Of a DNA stretch of 64,000 bases, positions 42,690 to 52,083 are shown piece by piece. Both the position numbers and the translations under genes were made by a program. The notes below the pieces were generated by a model. It had not been told where the DNA came from, did not search any database, and saw only the letters and a program-made list of their open reading frames with translations. The stretch lies in contig QAKH01000079.1 in NCBI GenBank assembly GCA_003343885.1, positions 1 to 64,000 of the forward strand, read 5' to 3'. How positions within the stretch are numbered: the stretch's first letter is position 1; every line of letters starts with the position of its first letter. The stretch is from Clostridiales bacterium (GTDB lineage: Bacteria; Bacillota; Clostridia; Oscillospirales; CAG-382).

Positions 42690-42906
42690 TGTCTCCTCCT
42701 TTCGTAAGCGGCGACTCCGTCTCTTCGTCCTGGATAGCATCGTTGAGATAACAATGCTGGATTTTACGGTTGATCATCGGTTTGTAGACTCTGTAGCCCA
42801 GCTTTTTCGCATATCGTCCGACGGAGACCCGGTTGACTACTTTCCCGGTGGTCTCGGAGAGGTATCTGGCCATCTCCTCGTAAGTCATTCTTCTTTTGAG
42901 TTTCAT
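42676..42906 (-). CDS. Small HTH-like protein
   Basis: 76 residues from MKLKRRMTYEEMA. The start matches a homeodomain-like or small HTH: MTYEEMARYLSETTGKVVNRVSVGRYAKKLGYR. Acidic tail. In phage control regions such proteins act as DNA-binding regulators. It is coupled to the downstream gene by a 14-base overlap. Confidence 0.6.
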   Translation of the reverse strand: MKLKRRMTYEEMARYLSETTGKVVNRVSVGRYAKKLGYRVYKPMINRKIQHCYLNDAIQDEETESPLTKGGDNGEK

Positions 42907-43054
42907 TCTTTCGGCATTTATGGTTCTCAGGTTAAGAGTAGAGCCAATCAATGCCAATGGTTTGCAATTAAGATGAATTAAACACAGGGCGGTACCGGGT
43001 AGCATGAGACGAGGAATTAACTGGATTATGGTCTGCCACCCGGCACCGCCGAAG

Positions 43055-43495
43055 TTATTTTGCCATCAGAGCGGTTATCCTGTCGATAGTCGGCCGGTTT
43101 GTTTCGTCCAGCCATTCTCTGGCCACATTCCATGAGAGGGACTTGCCGAACTTGAAGTTCTCCATTGTGATGGTATGGTGCGAGAGCCTTCCTTCCGTGG
43201 GTTTGAGCCCCCGATCATGGAGTTCGCACAAACCATCGTGGTAGAACGTGCAGAAGCCGTTATCTTCACGAATAGCCTGTACCATGGGCACCAGGTAAGG
43301 CAACCTGCCCATGACGAGTCCTACACCCCATAAGGTAGGTGCCAATCGATTCCTGTAGCCGGCTTCAATGAGGCGAAGAATGTCGTCGGGGGTACCCAGA
43401 CAAGGCGTGCGGCACTGGTTGCGGCATTTCTCGCACTTGCAGGAAACGGGCTTGCGCCCGGTCTTGCGGATGATGCGTTGTAAGGCTTTCTCCAT
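43055..43495 (-). CDS. YkgJ-type cysteine-cluster protein
   Basis: 146 residues from MEKALQRIIRKTG. The CKCEKCRNQCRTPCL group near residues 20-35 and FCTFYHDGLCELHDRGL further on are the two halves of the YkgJ family Cys cluster, thought to bind metal or an iron-sulphur centre; function unknown. It starts 3 bases after the KilA-N gene stop. Confidence 0.7.
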   Translation of the reverse strand: MEKALQRIIRKTGRKPVSCKCEKCRNQCRTPCLGTPDDILRLIEAGYRNRLAPTLWGVGLVMGRLPYLVPMVQAIREDNGFCTFYHDGLCELHDRGLKPTEGRLSHHTITMENFKFGKSLSWNVAREWLDETNRPTIDRITALMAK

Positions 43496-43497
43496 AG

Positions 43498-44616
43498 TCA
43501 CTGATATTCTGGGTGTATTCTTTTCCACAACTCAATGATACATTCACGTCCTACCTGTGTCCACCGTTTGGCTGAACCGAAGGTGAACACTTTCCCTTGT
43601 GCGTTCTCCCAGGTATAGGGAACATCGCATTGCCATGCCCTGTACGCCGGGAAGACCAGCCATTGGTGCTTCTGGTACTTGCAGATGCCTTGTTCGAGCA
43701 GGAACTGGTGCAGGCTGCGCGGCGAGATATTGAGTTCGTCGGCAATGCGTGTGCTGCGGAACCACTCCCTGTTTTCGATGAAATCATCGTAGAAGGCCAC
43801 TTTGGGAATGAAATCCCGGATAACCTTCCTGTGTTCCTCGATCATGGCAAGAGCCGTATCCATATCCGTGGGCAGCGGCTGGTCCAGACAGCGAATCTCA
43901 AGGCTCTTGTATTCCCTCCTCCGCACGGGACGCGGAGCTATGTCCGCCGTAAGCCGTTCAATCTGCTGTGCACACCAGTCGGCCAATCCCGAGTCGGGCG
44001 CTATCCAGCGTGCCAGAGGAACCACTAACGGTGATTCAATCCATGTGGCACCCTTGCCACGTCCGCGAGTCGTAAAGATTTGGAATTCGTAACGGTCAGT
44101 TTGTCCGCTGCGGGCCATCTCACGCCGCAGGGAATCCGTAGCTGTAATTCGCAGCCACTCGGAGGGGATTTTCCCGAAATGCATCGTGATCTGCGTGGCA
44201 TTCACCATCAGTTTGTTACCCATCTTGCGGAAAGTGACGGGAAAATCCGCTTCGTAGCTCAGCACAAAGTCCCGCTGCCCGTGTACGTGCATATCTCCGG
44301 CTTCCAGTTCCAACAACTGGTTTCCCCAGACCTCCAGCTCATCGATGAGGTCTCGGGGTAGAATACTGTCCTTGCGGACCAATTGCAGAAGCCGTCTCAT
44401 GTCCGCAGGACGGAATCCCCAGAGTTCGCGGCCGTTGGCGCGGAAGGGAAGCCGCAGGGCTGAGGGACATATCTCGGCAATCGATCCTTTCTTGATCAGC
44501 TCATCCCGTTTGAGTATCTCGCATACATCGCTTGCACAGATGTGCACTTGTCCGTTATGACTCCGCGACACCCGTATGCTCCAGTCGCGGAACGGCACGT
44601 TCCTATATTCTTTCAT
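43498..44616 (-). CDS. KilA-N/KilAC phage antirepressor
   Basis: 372 residues. A KilA-N DNA-binding core is seen at about residues 120-215 (FRKMGNKLMVNATQI, then FTTRGRGKGATWIESPLVV). The C-terminal 110 residues (KVAFYDDFIENREWFRSTRIADELN and LLEQGICKYQKHQWLVFPAYRA) are the phage antirepressor KilAC domain. Proteins with this layout turn on lytic growth by countering the repressor. Downstream YkgJ gene is coupled. Confidence 0.85.
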   Translation of the reverse strand: MKEYRNVPFRDWSIRVSRSHNGQVHICASDVCEILKRDELIKKGSIAEICPSALRLPFRANGRELWGFRPADMRRLLQLVRKDSILPRDLIDELEVWGNQLLELEAGDMHVHGQRDFVLSYEADFPVTFRKMGNKLMVNATQITMHFGKIPSEWLRITATDSLRREMARSGQTDRYEFQIFTTRGRGKGATWIESPLVVPLARWIAPDSGLADWCAQQIERLTADIAPRPVRRREYKSLEIRCLDQPLPTDMDTALAMIEEHRKVIRDFIPKVAFYDDFIENREWFRSTRIADELNISPRSLHQFLLEQGICKYQKHQWLVFPAYRAWQCDVPYTWENAQGKVFTFGSAKRWTQVGRECIIELWKRIHPEYQ

Positions 44617-44975
44617 GAATCTTTGTCTTCGTTGGTATTTCTGTTTTCCTGTTTACCTTTCTTTTCGCGTAATGTCCGCTTATGTGCCATTTGCCGGACC
44701 GAGTAATAGGTCCGCTTCTCCCCACACAGGGAATCGTAATCCTGGAGTTGGAGAGTTCCCAGATCCTGCAACTCGATTTCCACGTTGGGATGCAGGTGTC
44801 GAAAATAGAACCCTCCGCTGCAGATGTATTTACCGGTGCAGCAAAAAGAAATTGCCTGCAAGTTGCCTTTTGTCAGTTCAGCCGCACTATGAAGCGAGCG
44901 CGTGATGGCAACGAGAATCTGTGCTCCGTTGAAGATGAGCACCATCTTTGGTCGTTTAAAATTACTGCGTCTCAT
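44613..44975 (-). CDS. NUMOD1-like small protein
   Basis: 120 residues. The first 60 (VLIFNGAQILVAITRSLHSAAELT, NLQAISFCCTGKYICSGGFYFRHL) match the NUMOD1 pattern of homing endonucleases and phage proteins, in which a short HTH pairs with a Gly-rich end. No nuclease domain is present. The C-terminus is basic. Overlaps the KilA-N gene by 4 bases. Confidence 0.65.
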   Translation of the reverse strand: MRRSNFKRPKMVLIFNGAQILVAITRSLHSAAELTKGNLQAISFCCTGKYICSGGFYFRHLHPNVEIELQDLGTLQLQDYDSLCGEKRTYYSVRQMAHKRTLREKKGKQENRNTNEDKDS

Positions 44976-45408
44976 GATGTTCTAAAATTTGCGTTAATTC
45001 CTCATTCGTAAATCTAAGCCCGACCGATTGAACCAGCCAGGTGTCTGAAACCGTAAATCCATCGACAAACATTTCGGATATTCGCTCCAGAAGGTAGACG
45101 CCGAAAGGAGGCTCGATGTAAACGACAAATAATAGAGCCAGACATTCATCAATTAACAGGTGCCCCGATGCCTCGTCGCGGATGAACAAATCCTCCCTGT
45201 CTATTTCGTATTGCCGGCACAACTCCTCGATCCACAAGTGGAAAGCCACCCGGAAATCAGCCAGAGAGTGGCGTTTCTCGTCTCCGCGGCTCTGTATGAA
45301 ATGTGTCGCGTCGAAATAGGCCGGAGCGCCCTCCTGCGGCGTTCCAAACAGCAAGTCGGGAAATTCCTTGTACCGGATGCTCCGACAAGGAACCTTTTTA
45401 ACTTTCAT
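44962..45408 (-). CDS. Hypothetical protein
   Basis: 148 residues from MKVKKVPCRSIRYKEF, overlapping the NUMOD1-like gene by 14 bases. Helical C-terminal half (TNEELTQILEHHETQ). No recognised motif. A TACCTTTG box 43 bases upstream of the start (45451-45458) suggests a promoter, without a clear -33 box. Confidence 0.6.
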   Translation of the reverse strand: MKVKKVPCRSIRYKEFPDLLFGTPQEGAPAYFDATHFIQSRGDEKRHSLADFRVAFHLWIEELCRQYEIDREDLFIRDEASGHLLIDECLALLFVVYIEPPFGVYLLERISEMFVDGFTVSDTWLVQSVGLRFTNEELTQILEHHETQ

Positions 45409-45692
45409 CTCTTGATTCTCATTTCTTGATTCGTTTTTAACAAGTAGGAACAAAGGTATATTTTTTTGCGTGTAAATATAGTGTAAAAGTATTATTATTT
45501 TATGTTTTGGACTACTCTTTTTATATTGATTATAAGTTATTTATAAAATAAATACGATGTGAAATATGTATATTCTATTCAGTTCTTTTTAATTGAAAAA
45601 TAGCCCATAACCCCATTTTCGACTGTATACATTTCCCCGACCGAAAACTTTGCTTTCCAAATCAGGCTACTCTTAAAAGAAAAGGAGCAAAG
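45409..45692. other. Divergent intergenic region
   Basis: AT-rich. Carries the TACCTTTG box for the minus-strand control genes. The portal gene starts with AAGGAG 6 bases before its ATG on the other side. No gene is present. Confidence 0.55.
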
Positions 45693-47006
45693 ATGGCAGA
45701 ATCAGACCATTCGTTTCACGGAGAACTGCTGGAAAGCATATTCAAGACCTCGAAAAAGACCATACAGGAGTATGTCCGGGAAATCGAGCGGAACAACTTG
45801 TACCGCTCATGCCGCATGGATACGGAAACAGGTTATATCCTGGACGACCGGTCCAGACTGATAGACTTGTATGAGGCGTGTCTGCAGCAGGACGCTCATA
45901 TCCGTTCGGTCATCGAAACGCTGGAGAGCCAGATTCTGGGGGACCGTTACATGCTGGCAAGAGTGAATGAAAAAGGAAAGTACATCAAGGATGTCGCACA
46001 GACACAGAAGATACAGGGTTCTCAATTCGACCGCATCATCAAGGGCGTTATCGAGGCTAAATTGTATGGCTATACATTGCTGGAGATCATGCCGGATATA
46101 GACCCGAAGACGGGCAAACTGGCGGAGGTAAACATCATAGAACGGAGAAACGTCCTGCCGGATCAGCAGGTGGTCTTGAAGCGGCAGGGGCAATGGATGC
46201 CGCATTGGGATCTCCGCAAGGCGGCCTATCGGCGACACTATGTGCTGATAAATTCCGGGGACCTCGGGCTATTTTCAGCCACTACGCCACTCATTCTGGC
46301 CAAGAAGTTCACCGTCGCCAACTATGTGAACTTCTCACACACCTATGGACAGCCCATCATTCACGGAAAAACCGTTTCGGAGAGCAATGCGGACCGCAAG
46401 CGGCTGGCCAACGAGATTGCCAACGCCGCGCAGAACAAGGTGGTGGTTACGGGCATTGAGGACGAGGTTGACATCAAGACCTTCACGATGTCCAACAGCG
46501 AGAAAATATATACCGGGCTTATCGAGTTCGTGAACCGGGAAGTCTCCAATCTGGTGCTGGGCAGCGAGTCGATGGCGGGCGGTATGCAGTCGTATGTCGG
46601 CTCGACCAAAGCCCATCAGGATATTTTCCGGGATCGCATCGAGGTGTACCGCCGATATATTGAGAACATCATGAATGAGGAGATCGTGCCGCGACTGGTT
46701 GCCATGGGCTATATCTTACCGGGGTTGGAATTCAAGTATTCGAACCGCATCGAGATGAGCAACGAAGACCGCATCAAGCTCTATTCGCTGATTACGGACA
46801 AATATGAAGTGGCGCCCGATGAGATTGAAAAGGAGTTCGGCATCAACGTGGGCAAGCAGCTCAACGTGATGACCGGGCTGGTCGGTGGAACGGTCGCAGG
46901 AACCAGCCATAACGACCGGGGGATCATGTCCGACGAGGAATACTACCGCCGCTACGGACATCCTCGCGGGGTGCATGTGGCAAATTTTCTGCGGGGAGCG
47001 AAGTAA
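45693..47006 (+). CDS. Portal protein, Mu gp29-like (DUF935)
   Basis: 437 residues. The portal ring at one capsid vertex is the DNA gate and anchors the neck. Matches DUF935/Mu gp29 by LLEIMPDIDPKTGKLAEVNIIERRN, the block YGQPIIHGKTVSESNADRKRL, LVLGSESMAGGMQSYVGSTKAHQ, and the C-terminal EEYYRRYGHPRG. No terminase gene is visible before it although Mu-like phages usually have one there. An AAGGAG site precedes the ATG. Confidence 0.88.
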   Translation: MAESDHSFHGELLESIFKTSKKTIQEYVREIERNNLYRSCRMDTETGYILDDRSRLIDLYEACLQQDAHIRSVIETLESQILGDRYMLARVNEKGKYIKDVAQTQKIQGSQFDRIIKGVIEAKLYGYTLLEIMPDIDPKTGKLAEVNIIERRNVLPDQQVVLKRQGQWMPHWDLRKAAYRRHYVLINSGDLGLFSATTPLILAKKFTVANYVNFSHTYGQPIIHGKTVSESNADRKRLANEIANAAQNKVVVTGIEDEVDIKTFTMSNSEKIYTGLIEFVNREVSNLVLGSESMAGGMQSYVGSTKAHQDIFRDRIEVYRRYIENIMNEEIVPRLVAMGYILPGLEFKYSNRIEMSNEDRIKLYSLITDKYEVAPDEIEKEFGINVGKQLNVMTGLVGGTVAGTSHNDRGIMSDEEYYRRYGHPRGVHVANFLRGAK

Positions 47007-47110
47007 CGGCCCGTCTTACGCTCCCTGAATGCAGGGCTGCCGACAATGCTGCCTACGGGTCGGAGGAACAGCAGGAATATGAGGCTGTTCGGGACGCCTT
47101 CCGCCGGCTT

Positions 47111-47839
47111 GTGAAATGGTGGGAAAATAGTGCCGAGCGGAAAGACCTGATCGAGGAAATCATCACCTTGCGGGCTTCATTCTTAATTGACAGGGCCCTG
47201 CGTGGGCTGCGCATTGATTTCGACCGTGCGCTGGATATTCTCCGGAACCGGAACGCCTTCATCTCCGCCCGTGAGCGACAACAGCATGAAATTCTCGTGG
47301 CTGCGGTGGAAAACCTGATTGATTTTGCCGTGGCCGAAGAGATGACCATGCTCGGAGCTCTCCCTGAACAGGTCTCAGAAACGAATTTGGCGGAGTGCGA
47401 GGAGGTTTGCCAACGCTATAACCTCGTGTACGCGCAGAAAGAAAACGAGCAGGTAGGACTGGCGGCTGCGATGGCTGCCTGGTGGATGGCTGTCAGCGAG
47501 GACACGCTTGTTACCTTCATGACGCAAGGGGATGAACGGGTCCGTCCCTGGCACCTTTCCTTCGAAGGGGTTTCCTATCGCAAGTCGGAATTCCCGCCGG
47601 AACTGATTCCGCCCATCGAATGGGGCTGCCGATGCTACCTCGTGGCCAACGGTTTCGCCTCGGTACACGCTTCTGTCTCCCGTTCTTCCGGACATAGGAA
47701 GGTGGATCCGGTTTTTCGGGAGAGTCTTGCCACGGGTGGACGCATCTTCTCCGACGCACATCCTTATTTCAGCACGCCGCTGCCGGAGTTTGCCGTGCAG
47801 ACAGGCGACAAACTCAAAAAACGATTCCTCTATGCCTAA
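47111..47839 (+). CDS. Mu F-like minor head protein
   Basis: 242 residues from the GTG at 47111. The region MAAWWMAVSEDTLVTFMTQGDERVRPWHLSFEGVSYRKSEF ... WGCRCYLV is the SPP1 gp7/Mu gpF domain that joins portal and head. The frame is open upstream into the portal gene end, so the true start may be a non-standard codon near 47000; no ATG is there. Eight bases overlap the next gene. Confidence 0.8.
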   Translation: MKWWENSAERKDLIEEIITLRASFLIDRALRGLRIDFDRALDILRNRNAFISARERQQHEILVAAVENLIDFAVAEEMTMLGALPEQVSETNLAECEEVCQRYNLVYAQKENEQVGLAAAMAAWWMAVSEDTLVTFMTQGDERVRPWHLSFEGVSYRKSEFPPELIPPIEWGCRCYLVANGFASVHASVSRSSGHRKVDPVFRESLATGGRIFSDAHPYFSTPLPEFAVQTGDKLKKRFLYA

Positions 47840-48407
47840 GATAACGCTTGATGAATTCTGTGCCCATTGGGTGGAAGGGAAGTATGTTACGAAGATGCCC
47901 AATAAGCTCCAATACAACGTCTTTGACTTTGTGACGCTTGCCGGTGACTATTCCCGTCAGCAGTTCCAGGCCTCTTTTTCATCAGGAGGATTCTGTGGCG
48001 GCAGCCACTGGGCGCCTCGTACTTCCCGCTGGGGAAAACGGTTCACACATCCGGTGATGAACGATTCGGGAACTCTGGCGAGAAGTATAAACTTTGAAAA
48101 CAAGCGGACGAACATTGTGGGCCGACGGAATAACCGCACGCGTATTTTTAGTAAAGGGGCATATTACAACATTTACACGACCGAGAAGAGTGTCCCTGTC
48201 CGTGGCAAGCGAGGGCGCAGCCGGGAACGGTACGGTCACTATGCGGCCGTGCACAATACGGACCCCAAGTTTGGACTGTACACGGTGAACCAGTATTCTT
48301 CACGGCGCCCCGTACATCGTCAGTTCATCGGTTTCTCTCCGAAGATTGACGCGTACATAGCCGCTCACTTCATTGACAAAATATTTGAAGGATTCCCCAT
48401 GTCATGA
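47832..48407 (+). CDS. Mu G-like virion morphogenesis protein
   Basis: 191 residues from MPKITLDEFCAHWV. Basic protein with RTSRWGKRFTHPVMNDSGTLARSINF and YGHYAAVHNTDPKFGLYT, matching the phage virion morphogenesis (tail completion, Mu G) family, which acts in head-tail joining. Ends overlapping the next gene by 4 bases. Confidence 0.72.
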   Translation: MPKITLDEFCAHWVEGKYVTKMPNKLQYNVFDFVTLAGDYSRQQFQASFSSGGFCGGSHWAPRTSRWGKRFTHPVMNDSGTLARSINFENKRTNIVGRRNNRTRIFSKGAYYNIYTTEKSVPVRGKRGRSRERYGHYAAVHNTDPKFGLYTVNQYSSRRPVHRQFIGFSPKIDAYIAAHFIDKIFEGFPMS

Positions 48408-49159
48408 TTAAGGACAAGCATAACACCAGCACTCCCGTAATGCCGGCGCCGCGCAACGAAAGCCTGCCGGAAGAGGTCTCCGAGAACCCGTTCGTGAACA
48501 TGTACCAGGCGGTACGCAGAGCGATACTCACCATACGGGAAAATCCGGATGACGGGGCTTCGCCTGCCTTTTTCAAGACCATAGCCATTGATAACGGGCA
48601 GTTTGCGCGGATTGTCCGTGGTGAGAACACGGAATACGAGATCGCTTTCCCTGCGGTATTCATCCATTTCGTAAACGTCCGCTACCTGGTGGCGCAGCAA
48701 CGCATCGGCGAAGGTCGCGCCACCATGCGGGTGCGGTTCATTCTCAACACGCTCAACAACTCCGACCCGGAACGTGAATGCGATCCCTTCATTGTCTTTC
48801 AGCGGCTCAATGTGGCTATTCAGGATGCCAAGGATCGGGAACCGGCGCTTAACGAACGCTGCAACCTGACCTATTTCGATATGCCGCAGACGACCAACAT
48901 GCTACAAGCCTACTGGATAGACTACGAGGTATGGTTCCGCGAGTCGTCAGCGTGGCGCTACCGGGACTGGGTGAAGCGTTATCTGGTGATGCCGCCGTTC
49001 ACACAGCACAGCGACGCTCCGCAGCATGATCTTCAACAGCATGGGCATCACGCCAAACCCGAATACGAGGAGGTGACCGGATTCGTGATCTCCGCCGATG
49101 CGGATGAGATACCACCTACGGAGGATTCCGGCGAAGAGGAGGAACAGGACAGGACCTGA
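48404..49159 (+). CDS. Putative neck or tail terminator protein
   Basis: 251 residues with an alpha/beta core (YEIAFPAVFIHFVNVRYLV, TMRVRFILNTLNNSDPERE) and an acidic, His-rich tail (EEEEQDRT). Position between the morphogenesis protein and the protease, and the fold pattern, fit a tail terminator of contractile phages. Assignment by context only. Confidence 0.5.
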   Translation: MIKDKHNTSTPVMPAPRNESLPEEVSENPFVNMYQAVRRAILTIRENPDDGASPAFFKTIAIDNGQFARIVRGENTEYEIAFPAVFIHFVNVRYLVAQQRIGEGRATMRVRFILNTLNNSDPERECDPFIVFQRLNVAIQDAKDREPALNERCNLTYFDMPQTTNMLQAYWIDYEVWFRESSAWRYRDWVKRYLVMPPFTQHSDAPQHDLQQHGHHAKPEYEEVTGFVISADADEIPPTEDSGEEEEQDRT

Positions 49160-49255
49160 CGATGCGGGCCCTGTCCTGTTCTTTTTCAGGCCAACTTCTC
49201 TCTTACAACTTTCTTCAAACCATACTCCTACTCTTTCGGAAAGAAACAGTCGATT

Positions 49256-50497
49256 ATGGATATCAATTCACTTCAATATGTTGTCGGAGAGGTCAAGACC
49301 GGGGAGCCGGCCATCATCCGTTTTTTCGGACGCGTCTCCGAGGAGAATACCGCACGGTTCAATGAAGAGTTCGATTTTCTGGAGAACGTCGTGCGCCCTT
49401 CGTGCATACGCGTACTGATCAACTCGGAGGGTGGCAGTGTGCTGTACGGCATGACAACCTATTCCACCATCGCCAACAGCAAGGTGGATACGGAATGTGT
49501 CATCGAAGGTATTGCCGCATCGATGGCCTCCATCATCTGGGCTGCGGGGAACCGTTCGCTCATGCGAGACTATGCCATACTGATGATTCACAATCCGATG
49601 CTCCCGGATGGGGATGACGACGAAGGATCGGATATGGTCCGGGCATTCACCAGGCAGATTGAAACCATCTACCGTAAGCGGTTCGGACTGAAGGCGGAAC
49701 AGGTTCGCGCCATCATGAACGGGGAGGCCGGCAAGGACGGCACCTATTTCGATGCTGCGGCAGCCGTGAAGGCGGGCATCATCCCGGCCGAGAATGTCAT
49801 CCACACCTCCAAACAACTCTGTGAGAAGGTGCACAGTGAGGTGGCGGCACTGACCGACACGGCGGCCATTCAGGAGCTCATGAGCCGAGTCAGTTCGGAG
49901 AATAAACTTTTTGAAGAAACAATACCTACTCTTATACAAACAAAAAGCGATATGACGAACGAAAACAAGACACAAGGATTTGAATATGGGGCTATTGCGG
50001 CATCCATCGGCATGAAGGACAAGGATGTCAAAGACGTCATGGCCCGCATTTCGGAACTGGCCGCCCTGGAACCCAAGTACAAGGAAATGCAGAAATCCCT
50101 GAATGACGCCCAGACGGTCATTGCCGGCAAGGATGCTACCATCCAGAATCTGCAGAAGGACCTGGCGGCCGTCACTTCACGACTTTCAGCCTATGAGCAG
50201 AAGGAGAAGGACGAGCAGGCGGCACGCATCGAGACGCTGGTGGAGAACGCTATCAACGAGGGGAAAATCGACCGTGAGGCCAAAGCCCAATGGGTTGAGA
50301 TGGCCACCTCGAATTTTGCACTGGCGGAAAGCACGCTGGCCTCCATTCCTGCCCGTGACAAGATTTCACGCGAGATCGCCAAGAACCCGGATAATATCCA
50401 GGCTGCGGCAGAAGCGGCGAGAACAGCCGAGGAACTGATGACTGAAAAGGTCAAGGAGGTGGTCGGCAGCGACTTCAAGTTCAAGAAGCTCCGATAA
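49256..50497 (+). CDS. ClpP-like head maturation protease fused to scaffold
   Basis: 413 residues. Residues about 1-175 form a ClpP-type protease: RVLINSEGGSVLYG, the Ser in GIAASMASIIWAAG, the His in MIHNPM, and YRKRFGL. A helical scaffold part follows (about 240-400, with long coiled-coil stretches such as AQTVIAGKDATIQNLQKDLAAVTSRL). An internal ATG at 49951 (MTNENKTQGFEYG) could give a scaffold-only product, as in the nested I/Z genes of Mu. Confidence 0.82.
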   Translation: MDINSLQYVVGEVKTGEPAIIRFFGRVSEENTARFNEEFDFLENVVRPSCIRVLINSEGGSVLYGMTTYSTIANSKVDTECVIEGIAASMASIIWAAGNRSLMRDYAILMIHNPMLPDGDDDEGSDMVRAFTRQIETIYRKRFGLKAEQVRAIMNGEAGKDGTYFDAAAAVKAGIIPAENVIHTSKQLCEKVHSEVAALTDTAAIQELMSRVSSENKLFEETIPTLIQTKSDMTNENKTQGFEYGAIAASIGMKDKDVKDVMARISELAALEPKYKEMQKSLNDAQTVIAGKDATIQNLQKDLAAVTSRLSAYEQKEKDEQAARIETLVENAINEGKIDREAKAQWVEMATSNFALAESTLASIPARDKISREIAKNPDNIQAAAEAARTAEELMTEKVKEVVGSDFKFKKLR

Positions 50498-50625
50498 ACC
50501 GGCGCCCGCTGCGGCGCAACTCCTATCAACTGTAAATTGACGTGCCGGAGACCTGAGGTCTCACGCGGAAGAGGTATCCGCCTGTCGGCTGAGATTCTTT
50601 TTTCAAACCTGTAACTCAAAAGACA
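50498..50625. other. Gap with two small hairpins before the capsid gene
   Basis: Holds GAGACC/GGTCTC with a TGA loop and GCGGA/TCCGC with a 7-base loop, about 55 bases before the capsid start. They may tune mRNA stability for high capsid expression; no gene is present. Confidence 0.4.
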
Positions 50626-51675
50626 ATGGCTGATACTTTAAACTTCTTACAGAACGGGTATAACGGGGAGGTGCTGGAAGACCTGCTGACCTATACCGTT
50701 CAGGGGAACGACACGGTCCGCGAAGGACTTATCCACATCAAGACCGGCATCCAGCACCGTTATACGCTGCCGGCAGTAAAACTCGGGAACGTCATTCAGG
50801 ACAACGTTCCCACTCCGCAGTCGACGCATGGCACCAAGGGAGAAGACGGCTTGAACGAATACCAGTTCACCGAGCGCTACCTCGAACCTTCCGACTTCAT
50901 GATTTACCTGGAGTTCAATCCCAGGGATTACGAGAAATACTGGAAGTTCGCACAACCCGAAGGCAATCTCGTGTTCCGGGAGCTGGATCCTCGCATTCAG
51001 GCCACGATGCTGCGCCTGTTGATGGACAAGAAAAACGAGTACATCGGAAACGCTATCTGGACCTCCGCACGCGGCGGAGAGTCGGCGGCCAAGATTACGG
51101 CTCCCGAAGGCTGCACGAAAATCGGCGCCAACAAGGAGAAGTATTTCGACGGGGTCATCAAGCGAATTCTCGACAACGTGAACTCCACGGATGACGAGGT
51201 GAAAGCGGGCGGACAGTGTATCGTCTCGGGTACTACCGAACTTTCAGACGGTGCCGCCGTGGAAGCCGCCCTATATGCCATGTGGAAGAACTGTCCCAAG
51301 CAGATCCGCAAGAAGACTTCACTGGCCTTCATTGTCGGCTGGGACGCCTGGGATGCCTACGACCAGTACATTTCCGACAAGCAGGTCAAGTATTCGGAAA
51401 ATACCGAGGTGAACAAGTATCGCTTCAAGGGAAAACGTATCATCCCCATCGTCGGTATTCCGGAACACACCATGGTGCTTGGCGAGTTCTCCACAGGCAT
51501 GGACTCCAACCTCTGGATGGGCGTGGATTTCGCCAACGACACGGAAATCCTCAAGGTGGACCGCCTCCAGGCCAACTCCGAGCTCTTCTTCATGCAGATG
51601 CGCATGAAGATGGATGTCAACATTGTGCGTCCTGCGGAAATCGTGGTTCACACCGCCTACAAGAAAACCGAATAA
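50626..51675 (+). CDS. Major capsid protein
   Basis: 349 residues, no Cys-rich motif, the usual size for an HK97-fold capsid subunit. Features: TAVQGNDTV-like start, HRYTLPAVKLGNVIQDNVPTP, DFMIYLEFNPRDYEKYWKF and ETMVL-type C-terminal beta region (IPEHTMVLGEFSTGMDSNLWMGVDF). Directly behind the protease/scaffold gene, as expected. Assignment from position, size and pattern. Confidence 0.78.
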   Translation: MADTLNFLQNGYNGEVLEDLLTYTVQGNDTVREGLIHIKTGIQHRYTLPAVKLGNVIQDNVPTPQSTHGTKGEDGLNEYQFTERYLEPSDFMIYLEFNPRDYEKYWKFAQPEGNLVFRELDPRIQATMLRLLMDKKNEYIGNAIWTSARGGESAAKITAPEGCTKIGANKEKYFDGVIKRILDNVNSTDDEVKAGGQCIVSGTTELSDGAAVEAALYAMWKNCPKQIRKKTSLAFIVGWDAWDAYDQYISDKQVKYSENTEVNKYRFKGKRIIPIVGIPEHTMVLGEFSTGMDSNLWMGVDFANDTEILKVDRLQANSELFFMQMRMKMDVNIVRPAEIVVHTAYKKTE

Positions 51676-51753
51676 CACACCTTTCATCTGATTTGAATGT
51701 CTCACCCGGGGAGTGGAGGTAAGGCCCCGCTCCCCAATTTTCTTTCGACAACC

Positions 51754-52083
51754 ATGGCAAAAAAAATCAATAATGAAGAAACGCCCCAGAATCCAGATGT
51801 TACCGCTACGCAAGCCGTGGCGGAACAGGAGGCTGAACGCATACAGGAAGAAACGGTACAATCCGAGGCAGAAGCGACCGCGAAACCGAAAACACAACAG
51901 ACAAAGGAGCAGGAAACATCCGACCCCCATATTCTGGAACTCTTGAAGAAATTCCCCGGTTATCCGGCACTTTACATCGGAAACGGAGGTAGTACCTTCA
52001 CCCCGGACACGGCCATCCACATCCGTGGGAAAGCCGTGCTGTACAAAAACCCGTATTTCAAACAATCTAAAATGAAATCATAA
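51754..52083 (+). CDS. Small structural protein
   Basis: 109 residues from MAKKINNEETPQ. A Gln/Glu/Ala-rich flexible N-terminal half and a globular C-terminus (LKKFPGYPALYIGNGGSTFTPDTA). Between capsid and sheath this may be a head-tail connector or head decoration protein. It overlaps the sheath start by one base. Confidence 0.55.
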   Translation: MAKKINNEETPQNPDVTATQAVAEQEAERIQEETVQSEAEATAKPKTQQTKEQETSDPHILELLKKFPGYPALYIGNGGSTFTPDTAIHIRGKAVLYKNPYFKQSKMKS

